A DNA stretch of 64,000 nucleotides, from the NCBI RefSeq assembly GCF_027172205.1, contig NC_070606.1, forward strand, positions 58,246,501-58,310,500, written 5' to 3'. Numbering within the stretch: position 1 is the stretch's first letter; each line of letters begins with the position of its first letter. Position numbers and translations under genes: made by a program. The DNA comes from Podarcis raffonei (Eukaryota; Chordata; Lepidosauria; Squamata; Lacertidae). Of this stretch, positions 10,582-21,752 are shown in pieces. The notes under the pieces were generated by a model. That model was given only the letters and a program-made list of their open reading frames with translations. It had not been told where the DNA came from and made no database searches.

Positions 10582-11604
10582 CCGTATCTGGAGGAAGAAG
10601 GCCTTGGTGAATAGGCTGTGCGGCCGCAGACAAGGGAGCGTGCTCCATCGGACGTGAGAATGGAGTGAGCTTGGGACCGGTGGTGGAGGGAGAAGTCTGC
10701 TATACCTGAATCCCACTGGGTAGCACTTGTTCCATTACTTAACTTGTCTGGGGAACTCCCCCCACCCCCACCAGCTTAACAGATTTCACTGCCAGTGAGA
10801 TAAGACAAGGACCAGAAGCCAGGCAGTTTCACTGGGAGGTAGAGGCTGCTAAGGATTTTGTCAGTATTTTCCAGACCTGCCTTGTAGGGAGGCGGGACTA
10901 ACCTCTAACTAAGCCCGCCCTTTGGAATGTTGTAGCAGCAGCATCTCCTCCTCCTCCATTCCCCACCCCTCCCCATGGGGAAGCAGCTGCCCTCTAGGTC
11001 CTAATGCTCCTCAGCCTCCCACAAAGGTGCTGGTTGTGGTAGAAAATGGCTACCACTGTTTTGCCTCCTGTTCTGTGGGCTGGAGATAGCTCTCTCTTCT
11101 GCCACTACCTGTATGAAGTGACCCAACTGGCCCTCAGCCACCACCTGGCTGGAAATTAGGCTGTCGTGGCTTTGCTGACAGGCAGCTGATCCACTTAACT
11201 GATGGGAAGGAATTAGCATGGCCTGTTTTTAGGCTGGCTGGAGAAGCATTTTACAGGATGCTCTTTTGACCTTTGTCCCAGTCCCGGGCTGGGTAAAGTG
11301 AATCTAAATGGGGGGGGGGGAGGCATACAATCAAAAGCCACCGAGAGAACCCCAGATGCTGTGACTCTGACAAGTTGTACAAATTAAGCAAACTTGCACA
11401 CATGCGCTTTGTTTGCATAATTTGTGCTGCTTACAGTAGTTGTAAAGGGCAGGTTGTTTTGTAAGGCCCTGAAGGTCCACACAAGCTATTTTTTTATAGT
11501 CATAAGGACAGCAATAATAAGAGTGATAAATAGTGGTAAACCCAACATTGATTCTCAGGATGCTGAATTCTGGTCCCACATTTAGTGCTTATTTCAGTGC
11601 TAAA

Positions 11605-11815
11605 GAACGTTCAGAAGAGCTCTGCTGGGTTAGACCAAAGGCCAATATTATGTTTCCACAGTGGCCAACCAGATACCTAAGGGAAGCTCACAAGCAGCGT
11701 ATGAGCCTAGCAGCCCTCACCTGCAGTTTACCCACACGCACCTCAAAAAAAGCTGGTATTCGGTGTCAAACTGCTTCTGATGTATGGAAGTAGCATCTAG
11801 CAAATGTGACTGGTA
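11605..11815 (+). repeat. LINE-like dispersed repeat fragment
   Basis: Carries AGAGCTCTGCTGGGTTAGAC, CAGTGGCCAACCAGATACCT and GCTGGTATTCGGTG. It is the same family as 9383-9830, 16685-16925 and 28628-28740, here in plus orientation. Confidence 0.55.
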
Positions 11816-12067
11816 GCCATTTTGTGGAATTACAGAAGATATGCAGGCCTAGCCTGATCTCACCCAAGGCATTGTGGGAAGACACTGTGCTAGGCTTGCT
11901 GAGGAAAAGTAGTCTCCCTCTGTGCTGTGGAAGCAGGAGCCACCCCCCACCCAGCACCTCCCCAAGAAGACTAAAAGGCCAAAGCTTCTCAGGCATCTGC
12001 ATTGGCTGACTGATGCCCTGTCACGTGCCCTAACCTTAACGGGACCAGGACAGCCAACGTGTCACAG

Positions 12068-12106
12068 TTTATAGACGATGTCTCTGAATTTTTATAGACG
12101 ATGTCA
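12068..12106. repeat. short direct repeat
   Basis: The string TTTATAGACGATGTC occurs twice, 24 bases apart. Confidence 0.7.
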
Positions 12107-12679
12107 TCTGCATTCTTGCCCCATCCTCACTTCCATCATGAGTCCCGTCATGGAAAATAGGCAGGGTATAAGTAAATATATAATAACAATGATGCCCAAG
12201 TTATTTTTAGAGGACATTCCCAGATATTTGAACTCTTGTTGTAAGCTGGGGATGTCTTGTTCTCCACACAAGAGCAGGGCCTGCCCATTTGCTTGGGGTT
12301 GCTGAGTCTTGTACCAGGGCTCCGAGTTACTTGCCAGTCCCACTCCTCCCTCCCCCCCCCCCGGGGGAACCCTGCTGCATGGGGATCTGGGGTGTCCTTT
12401 CACCCCACCCCCAATTGCCTTTGTCGCTCCTGGTTGAGCTCTGATTTGAGAGTGCCTTTTGTTTGGCCTTGCTGCCTGGGTCTCCCCCCGACCCCCAGCT
12501 GGTGCTTTTCTGCCCAGCTGTATCCACTCCCTGCAGGCTCCATAAGCTGTTTGAGGGCCCAGTGGTACTGCCTTTGAGCCTGCCTGCAGCACCATCCTCA
12601 TGATACCCCCATTGCTTTTCTTTCAGGCCTGGCTGGCAGAGTGCCCTGCTGGCTTCTGGTTCTCATGGATGATGTGGGT

Positions 12680-12815
12680 AGGCCATCATTTGCCAGCCTA
12701 ATGTCCTTCAGATATTTTGGACTACAGCTCCCATCAGCCTCAGCCGGCACACTGGCTAGGGCTGTTGGGAGTTGTAGTCCAAAATATCTGGAGGACACCA
12801 GGTTAGCAAAGGATG
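12680..12815. repeat. P1 repeat, well-preserved copy
   Basis: The arms GATATTTTGGACTACAGCTC and GTTGTAGTCCAAAATATC pair almost perfectly; this is the best copy of the family in the window. It lies in the LZTS2 3' UTR. Confidence 0.8.
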
Positions 12816-14318
12816 GGGTCAGTTGATGGACAGCGTCCCTTGACTGTTCCCAGATGCCTGCATTCTCCAGGTGTCTCAGTTCCATTCCACCTCATGGCTT
12901 CTAACCAAATGTGATTCAGTTTGAATCCTGGTTCTCTTTAATGCCTGGTTCCTGTTTTCAGTCCAGCCTTTCTTTTGGTCTTGCAGTACCCAGCTGTCCA
13001 CTTTCTGTTGCAATTAGCTTGGAGGCAATTGAACACCAGAGTTGCTCCATCCAGTGCCCTCAAGCCCACACATCTTTAAAAATCTGTACTCAAGCTGCTT
13101 TTGGAAGTGAGGAAAAAGCCCGGCCCAAATGCCCACCCTCTATTTTCACATCCAAATACCCTAGGGACCTTTTCTGCAGATGGGCTCTTCAGAGGGCAGC
13201 ATCTCCACTTGCGGAGAGCGATGACCTCCATACCTGCTGTGGAAACCCTCCCTGCTAAATTAAGCTTTATGCTGCCCACTAGCTTCCTGGAGGTAAAGTG
13301 TTTTCAAAAAGAGCTTCATTGCAAATACCCTGCAATATTTGCCCAGGAGCAAAAAAGGTCAGTGAAGCAGGGTCTTGTCTTCAGGGGTGCGGAAAAGTAA
13401 TTTCCAGAGGAGCTTCACTGGGAGTGGCTGAATATCCTGTAAAGGAGAAAAGCTCTCTCTGGTGGAGAGATGTAGCCAGGCTGACTACATATCCCTGGGG
13501 TTAACAGGGTATAGTTGAACAAGGAGGACTAGGAACAGGAATGAGTTATCATTTCAGCCAATGCAGGAAGAACCAGATGGCAGAGCAAACATGGCTCTGA
13601 TAGCCACAGTGGCTCACCACCTTCTCCTTGACCACCCTAAGTTCTCCTTTGTGCAGCTAGTCCTTGATGTGCCCATCCTGCCAAGCTGGTCAGATGTTCT
13701 TAGCCCCGTCCCTCTGGCTGTGCAAGCGCTGAGCAGAGAAGCCTCTCCTTGAGTGACTTGTGACCAGAGTGCAGCCAAAGCCCAGCCTAGTTCAGCACCC
13801 TGCTTAAGCCACTTTGGAAATAACAGCCCCATTGCTAGAGGAGGGACTGCCTGATATCTGCCAGCCTGGTCTAGCCTTAGCTCCAGTTCCTCCTGTTTAT
13901 CTGCATGCAAGAAAATGAAAGAGCACACTCAAGAATTTGGGGAGGACGCATTCCAGCTCTGTATGATACTTTGGATTGTTTGCAGAAGGGAGTTTATGGC
14001 TTCCACGTTCACTTGGGAGATTGTTGTGCATTCCGAGAGAACAAGCTATCTCCGCCCACTTCCACCCCTGGTCATTCTTAACTCTCCTGCCCATAGCTAT
14101 GGGAGTGCATGAGATTGGCGCCAGGGACACACAACACTAGACCAAAGGAAAAAGCTTGGTGCATGTTATTTCTGTGACTGTTGCTTACCTGATCCCTCTC
14201 TTCCCCTCCCTTTTTTTAGCACCACTTTGTGTTTTACTTTTTTTTTTACTTTTATTTCTGAAATTGTATATTTTCCAAGCTGTGTAAATTTCTTGTACAA
14301 ACCAAAAGAAAAGTGTGA

Positions 14319-14324
14319 ATTAAA
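14319..14324 (+). terminator. candidate poly(A) signal (ATTAAA) of LZTS2
   Basis: The ATTAAA hexamer lies at the end of a T-rich, 3'-UTR-like stretch on the LZTS2 strand. It is the common variant of AATAAA. Inferred from position only. Confidence 0.4.
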
Positions 14325-14894
14325 AAAAGAAGAAGACGACAAAGCCACTTCTGTGTTTTTTAAGAAAAGCCACCTGGTGGTTTGATCGGTGAGGGTAGTG
14401 GAGCATGGAAGGATGAAGATAGGGTAGAATGGTTCTGATGGTGGATGAGAAGCAGAGGTGGGTGGGCTGGTGGTCTTGCACTTGCACACCCTTCCTCTTG
14501 TTGCTGTATAAAAACTGGGTCCAAATGCACCTTGGTTCACAATTGCCACCTTCACTCAGTGGCTTGCAAAACATTTGTGGCAGCATCTTTAAAAAAATGC
14601 CCCATAGGGAATGTATCCACCTGGGAAATGGACACTCTCTGATCCAAAATAGCAACTTCAGCTCAGGGATAAGAAGAGGATGGATCTATCCCTTTCCTTT
14701 AGCAGATCTTCCCTATTAGGCAATAGGGTTGGACATTAGGATTCCAGGCTAGAGATCCTCTGTAGGCCCTCCCCACGTGGAGTTCAGAGAAGAGGGTCTT
14801 CTTTTTTGCTGGCTTGCAACATCATGGCCATTGCAGAGCAGCTCTGAGGCTAGATGGAAACAGTGACCACCAGCTTGCTTTGCTATACGTCTCC

Positions 14895-15630
14895 TACTGG
14901 GACTGCTGCCTGTTTATTTCTCTATGGATTTAGCATTTGAGTTTTAATGGAAGAAAGTGTTGGGTGAATATAATAAGCCCTGTTTCCTGCACTAATGATC
15001 TTGTGGACCCTCGGACGGTTGTCTCTCCAAAAGGAGAAAAGAAAATCCACAACTCACTTGCAGACGGATGTTCAGATGTGTTAAAACAGTGCCATTGCCT
15101 AAGTGCTCAACCTGAACTAGCCAAGTGTCCAAGAAGTGTCCAGGCTGGTTTAAAGGTGCCAGCCTTACATCCTGCTATCTGAAAACCTCCACTCGAATGA
15201 GAGCTGTACAAAGTTCTATATGCCAAAAACAACTCTGACGCCTGCTCACTGCAGCAAGAAGTTTGTTGCAAAGCAACTAGTCCTGGTTGCAGCTGTCCCA
15301 CTTACAGCTGCTCATGAAAGCATCTTCATGGTGGATTTTGGAAACAGAACACCTGATTCCTCTTGAGGCTGGTCCTACGATAGGTGCACCTGCGCTTCCC
15401 TGCTGCTACTCCAGAAATGGGAAGCTTGACATGTTCCCTTAAGCCCCCTGCTTGCTAAGTGGCTTCCCTTCTTACTCACCCAGCCAGTAGTTTGCTTCAG
15501 CGGTACCACTACCTTTCTGAGCAATAGGCAGCCATCATAAACAGGTCCTTTGCTGACAATGGGGACCTGCAGCCACTTCGAAGGCCTGGGCTGGCCACGT
15601 TCTTCAGGACATGTCACTTTGTCCACGGCA
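14895..15630 (-). other. PDZD7: PDZD7 probable 3' UTR
   Basis: No conserved coding sequence is visible below the TAA. An AATAAA on the minus strand (plus 14913-14918) would end the transcript near 14895 and keep it clear of the LZTS2 end. Inferred from hexamer position alone. Confidence 0.3.
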
Positions 15631-15777
15631 TTACCTGGCTCTCTTCAGCACCTTCACCACAATCTCCATGGGCTCCTTGGCTTTGTTGCGATAGGCCTGG
15701 CGGATGATGTCCACAGCTCGCTGGTGGGTCACGTTCTGCAAACTCTCCCCTTCCACTGCAACCAGCTCTTGGCCTGC
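15631..15777 (-). CDS. PDZD7: PDZD7 last coding exon (PDZ3 end)
   Basis: Acceptor GCTAG, stop TAA at 15633-15631. Encodes [40 protein letters not shown] and VKVLKRAR, then stops. The stop lies within CAGGTAATG, which also resembles a donor, so a spliced extension is possible. Confidence 0.9.
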   Translation of the reverse strand, partial: AGQELVAVEGESLQNVTHQRAVDIIRQAYRNKAKEPMEIVVKVLKRAR

Positions 15778-18700
15778 CTAGCAAAAAGAACCCAAAGGAG
15801 TTAGAAAGGGAGGCCCAGTATTCCAAATGTATTATATCGATGTAACTCAAGAAGAAGGACTGCAGCTCAGTGACAGAACATCTGCCTCCCATGCAGAAGG
15901 TCTCAGGTTCAACCCTGGGCATCTTCAGGTAGGGCTGGGAAAGACCCCTGTCTGAAACCTGCCAGGGAGCTCTTAGAGCAGAAGCATGGTAGGTGCAGCT
16001 ACACTTCAGAGCTAGAGGCACCAAATATACACGGGAACCAAGCTGTCTTAGCTATGGTGATGCTGCACGGAACAAGCCCCTCAGCCGACCTACCTTTCTT
16101 GTGTCTCACTTGTGTAAGCAGCTCCATCTTTGCTGTGCCCCTTGGTACTCTGTATATCAGCCTTCCTTAACCATCCAGATGTTTTGGGCTACACCCGCCA
16201 GCCCCAGCTAGCCTGCTGACTGGGGCTGATGGATATTACAGTCTAAAACAGGAGCAGCCAACACGGTGTCCTCCAGATGTTGTGGAATACAACTTCCATC
16301 ATCCCTGACCTTTGGCCATCTTGGTGGATGGGGATTGTAAGCCCAAACATCTAGTGAGCACCAGGCTGGGGAACACTGCACATATTCTTCAGTGCCGGTT
16401 CCTTGGATTTGATGCCCTCGGTGAGCTCCCTCCCCTGAACGAGACCTCCTTCTCACTGCAATTGTTGCTGCCCAACAACTTGCCTCTCCCATTGCCTTCA
16501 GTGGGCACCACGGCTTGCCCATTGCAAGGTGTGCAGAAGTGACTGCTCTTGCTCTTTGCACTGCTCAGGAGGTTGAAGAGTGGAGGAAAAGTAACAACAA
16601 GGAGGAGGAACAGTATGTCCAGGAGCCTCCAGAGATTGGCAGCGGGTCCCCTGTTCAGATGTGGACCTTAGCAGATGCCCAGCAATGCCACAAGAACATA
16701 AGAACAGTCTGCTGGAGCAGGCCCATCAACCTGTTCTCACAATTGCCAGGCAGGTGCCTGTAGGAAAGTGGCAAGGAGGACCAAGGGCAAGAGCACGCCC
16801 CTTCTGCAATTCCCAGCAACTTGTGTTGAACCCACAACTGCCTCCTGTTGTCTTTAAAAGCCATTCCAAGTGGTGGCCATCACAGCCTCCTGTTGGAGAG
16901 AGTCCCATAGTTCAGTTACGTGTCAAGTGACAATGCCAAGCTGGATATTGCATCCTGAGTTAGCAGAATAGCTGGATCCCTGTGTATAGCAGTAATGCAA
17001 AAGCTAAGCTGGAGAGAGGGAGAGAGAGACTCCTGTCTCTGGGCTTGGCAGGGAAGTGGTCTGGCCGCAGAGAAGGGAGCTTTGAAGAAACTGGCAAGCC
17101 TTAGGTCAACACCCTCCTCCACCACCAGCAGCTCTCCATAAATATCACAGAGGAGTGTCACCTGTGCCTCTAGCCAGCCATTGACCGTTTCTCCCCACCA
17201 CAGCAACCTGGGGGACCATTAGGCTTCCCCCTCTCCAGAGCCACCTGGCAATCTGGGCCTGCCGTCCCCTCAGTGAAGAGGCCACCGAGGGGGAAATCTA
17301 ATTACAGCTGCTCCCGGGGACAGATGAAAAGTTGCCTGGTGGGCGGGCCAAGGCCCACAATGGTTCTTTGTCAGCGCCCGGCCTCATTACGCAGGCCTTG
17401 TGAAATGCCGCACAGCGCCCTGAACCGTGGGGAACCCTGAATGGCACAATGGGGTGTGTATGCCTGCCGCTGGGGCCCTCGGCCTCATTATAGGACAAAG
17501 CATAATGAGCGTTTACTTGGTGGGGAGGGGGTGGATGTCTTAAAAGGGTGAAACCGCGCAGGGAGGTTGGGCTGTGGGGATGTCAGATGGGAGGCGAAAC
17601 CCCTTTGCCATGGAAGGGGCAATGTAAGTGGGTGGGGTGGGGGTCAGATTCCTGGTATGGCCACCACGGCACACTCTTCTGTTTGGGAGCCAGGAGACTG
17701 GCTTGCTCAACGTGGGTTGGTGGCTCCTTAGAAAGCTTTGATCACTCTTTCGCAAACACAGGGATCAGTGTGGCTCACTTGGGATTCCCCTGCTTGTGAT
17801 CTAGTGATCCCATCCCAGTCCTGTGGTGATGGACTCTGAGACATACGGTAAATACTCTGGAATAAGGTGGGTCTGTTTTGTAGAGATGCCTTGAACCCTA
17901 GTTGTGGATTATGGGAAAATCCAGTGTTGCTAGCATAACCCAGTGTGTCCTCATACTGGGACAAAAAAGTGGGATAAAGACGTCATTGATTAATGAATAA
18001 ATAGATCCAGGCTTTGCCGATGAAGGTCTCCCTCCCTGGCAAAGGGATATGATATGGCACACTTGTAGGATTGTTATATTACCTTCCTGTATATGGATTT
18101 GACTGGCTGAAATCTCTCTGTCTTTCTTTTTTTTACTCTTTCCACATTAGTCCCACTTATGCACCAATCTTTTTAGATTACAATGGTTTCATCAAGATCC
18201 TACAAGCTGCAATAGATTCCTCCATGCAGTCTTTTTCAGTTGTACAGTAAAAGTGTGCTTGCATTGAAAGCAATTTATTAATTCATAGCAATAGGAACAG
18301 AGGAGTAAATTTAGTAGGTTCTATGTGTCGCAGTTCCACACAGAAGCTGCAGTCCTGTTCATCTTTGGGGATTAAGCTCCCTTACACTCGGGAAGAGTTA
18401 CTTTTGAGTAAGCTTGCATAGGATTAAGGCTGCATGAACAGTGGTGCAGAGGGACAGGCTGCTTTGATGGGAGGAGGAGAGGGGAAGAACAGACTGTAGA
18501 GACAGCAAAGCGAGAGTATAGGGATTAGGGAAGGAGAGAGATTGCTGCCTGCTCTATTACAGACTCCCCTGGGTGACCTTGGCCAAATTGTTTCCCTGTT
18601 AGTATGGGGGATAGGAGGGAGGGTGCTGTCCTGCTCTGCTGGTGGTTTATTGTGCAAGCTGCACAAATCCTATTGAAAGTGCACAGAGTAAGTGTTGTTT

Positions 18701-21700
18701 GCTGCATCCTGCAGAAGCTGTGTATGTTGCTGTGGGCAAGCTGAGAAGAAATATATAATGGCTATGCAAAGATCAGCTACCCTAGGGACAGCCCATGTGC
18801 TGCACTCCAGATCCTGTTGACCTCACACCATCCCTAACCATTGAGCCATGGTGACTTGGGCTGATGGGAGTTATAGTCCTGTAACATGGAGAGCACACAC
18901 TACATTGGCTTCCTAGACCAGACTTTCTCAACCTTGGGCCCCCAGATGTTGGACTACAACTTCCACCATCCCTGGCCACTGTCCCTGCTAGCTAGGGATG
19001 GTGGGAATTGTAGTCCAATAACAGCTGGGGACCCAAGGTTGAGATAGGCTGGCCCAGACCATCAATAACTGAGTAGTGCTTTGCTCTGGGTGTATGAGTG
19101 GGCTGATTGTAATACTCAGCTGCTAAGTAGAGAAACAAGGAAGGTTTGTGGGTGGGGGGTACCTGGCCTCTGTATGGAGCTGGTGCCGCTGAAAGCCAGC
19201 CTTGCTTTGCTGCTCTGCTTACCTCCAGTTCTCCACTCAGGGATGCTGCTCCTCCCGGAAAAATCTTTTCAATCTTCACCATTGGCTGCAATTTGGACTC
19301 TATGCCACCGGAAATACTGATCCCTGGAAAACAAAGTAGTTCTCTGTGAGCACTTGGTAGTAAGTTGGAAAAGTGGCTGAGTCAATACAATCCACTGCCA
19401 ATACCATCCTCCCTGTCTGGAGAACAGGAGCACTAGGTGTGCCAACAGCCTGGAACAGCAGGTGGTGCCAGAGAGTTGCACACATGCATCACTTGCAATT
19501 CGGCAAACAATAGGCCTGCGAACTCCTTAAGCACATGGTCTTCCAATTTGGTGTCCTGACCTTGTGAGGTAGCAGGACCAAGCCAAAAGATTTTGCTGCT
19601 GGAACAAAAGACTCGTTTCTCTTTCCTCACAGCAATTGGACTTCTCCATGTGAAATATACTCAGAGTCGCAAAGTGATTTCATGCTCTTTATTCAGCTCA
19701 TAGTGGTGAGGAGGAATGAATGTCCCCTCAAAGTATCTGCTTTATATACATTATTTACACAATGGGCTGCACATGATTGGCTAATTCCGGAATTCTACTG
19801 TAAGCCAATCAGGTTCTGGATTCACTTCTATCTGGAGCATGATTGGGTGGTTCCTGCCAACCAATCATACTGCTGCATTGTTCTAGGACCAATCAGACTG
19901 CTGCATTCTGAATCCTATTGTTCTAGGACCAATCAGACTGCTGCAGTTTGGATCCTATTCAACTCAGTACATAACACCCCTCACTGTTAAAAGTGGCATA
20001 ATAGTGCTTTAAAGGTATGGTGTGATGAGACCTAATTCTAAACGGGTGTTCACCACCTTGTTTACCAGTCCTCCAAAGCAGGGTAGTCCTGCTGAAAAAC
20101 CAGAGAGGTTTCTGAACTTTCCCTTGTCATCCTTGGGCAGGAGAAGGAGAGGTCCTTCAGCCTTCCAGATGTTACTGAACTACAGCTCCTGTCCTCCTTC
20201 ACCATTGGCCACACTGGCTGGGGCTGATGGGAGTTGAGTCCAATCTCCCTTCTCCTGTTCTAGGGAAATGGGAAGTACAATCCAAGCCAATACAGGGGAA
20301 CACAAGCAACCTGGGCGGCAAACCATTGCAATGCTCCTCCCAGACTGAAGGAAGTCTGTAGCTGCTATCGACTTTGCTGGAGGTGACAGGAAGGGCTATC
20401 CATATGTGACCCCCTCCCTTTGATACCTTCCAATGAATTGAAGCCTGAAATCTCAGATCTATTCCTTTCGGTAGTCTGAGATTCCTCACCTCGTAATAGT
20501 CAGAGTTGAGAGCTGTTTCCTTAGCTGTACGCAAATCACCCAGGAGGAAGGGCTGGGACCTTTGCTTCCATTTCCAGGGCTGTCAGCGGTGCCTTTAACT
20601 TACCCAGAGACTGTTTGCTCTTGGACAGGTTGACCGTCAGCAGCTCATATTCCTCCTCCAGGACATCACTGGGGCCATTTTGGAGCAGGCCCTCTTGGTC
20701 AGCGGCCGGGGCGTCCTTGAAGAGCTGCTTCAGCTGGGGCCTACCTCTTCGGGGCCTGTTGACCGCAGAGTACAGGGTGTCCTTGGCAGGCTGGACTTCC
20801 CCATGTGGCCCCCAGACTGTGGCTTTCCCATGGCTTGACTTGGGCGTGCGAGGCCTCCCTCGGCCAGGCCGCTCGTCCCCTTGCTGTTGGGGTTGCCCCG
20901 CCTCTTCCCGAGGGGGTGGTGCTCGCGTGGGGCTCGCTGACATTTTCGCGGGCTTGCTTAGGAACCAGTGGGGCTGCCCACCGCCCCCAGCAGTTGAGGC
21001 CGAGATGCTGTGGGAGGCATAGGCATCCACTGGCACGTCGGGAAGAGGGGTATAGCCTCGGGGGTGAGTCCGTCTAGGGCTGGATGAGAGCTGCAGGCCT
21101 TTCATCCTATCCTTCAGCGCTGCTGCTGCTGCTGCTGCTTCCTCCGCCTCCCCTCCTTTCTCCTCACTGGTCACTGGCTTCAGGAGGAAGCTGCCCCGGA
21201 AATCTGAAACCAGAGTCACAGGATGTGACCATCACCCGAGCAGCCCTGTCCTAGCAATCCTCAGAAAAAGGGAAAGCAACTTGGTGAGATGGGTCTAGTA
21301 TCTGAATGCCTGAAGTGAACGTGGAAGGAACCGTAGCTCCATGGGAGAGCATTTTCTCTGCATGCCGGTCTCAGGTTCAGTCCCTGGCTAGGAATGTTCC
21401 CTGCCTGACATCCTTGAGAACTGCTTCCAGTCAATAACAAGCTGTTTCTACACTTATGGTCTGGGTTTTAGGCAGTTTCCTCTGTCTGTAACTTGTGGAA
21501 AGGACTGGAAATGTGTGGTTGAAGTTGGCTAATACTTCCCAGTTCCTTGGTTGCACTGGTACTTCCATGCAGATAAGGATTTTTGAAATAGCAACCAACT
21601 TCAACCTTGTTCAAAACATAACATTTTGAGTTAATGTCGCCATACTGAATACAAAAGAAATGGTTAATTGTCTCGACTGCGCTTCCTCAGCTGAGATTTT

Positions 21701-21704
21701 TTGG

Positions 21705-21752
<48 letters not shown>

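Larger units (their letters stand above)
10582..14340 (+). other. LZTS2: LZTS2 probable 3' UTR
   Basis: No coding signal follows the LZTS2 stop until PDZD7 exons begin on the other strand. A T-rich stretch at 14205-14320 ends in ATTAAA at 14319-14324, a usable poly(A) signal, just before an A/G-rich tract. I infer that the transcript ends near 14340. The interval also carries repeat fragments (11605-11815, 12680-12815). Without transcript data a nearer poly(A) site cannot be excluded. Confidence 0.5.
15778..19222 (-). other. PDZD7: PDZD7 last intron
   Basis: This 3.4-kb intron holds a tRNA-derived SINE (15850-15975), four palindromic repeats and a LINE-like fragment (16685-16925). The region 16930-18780 shows no identifiable feature. 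Confidence 0.6.
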
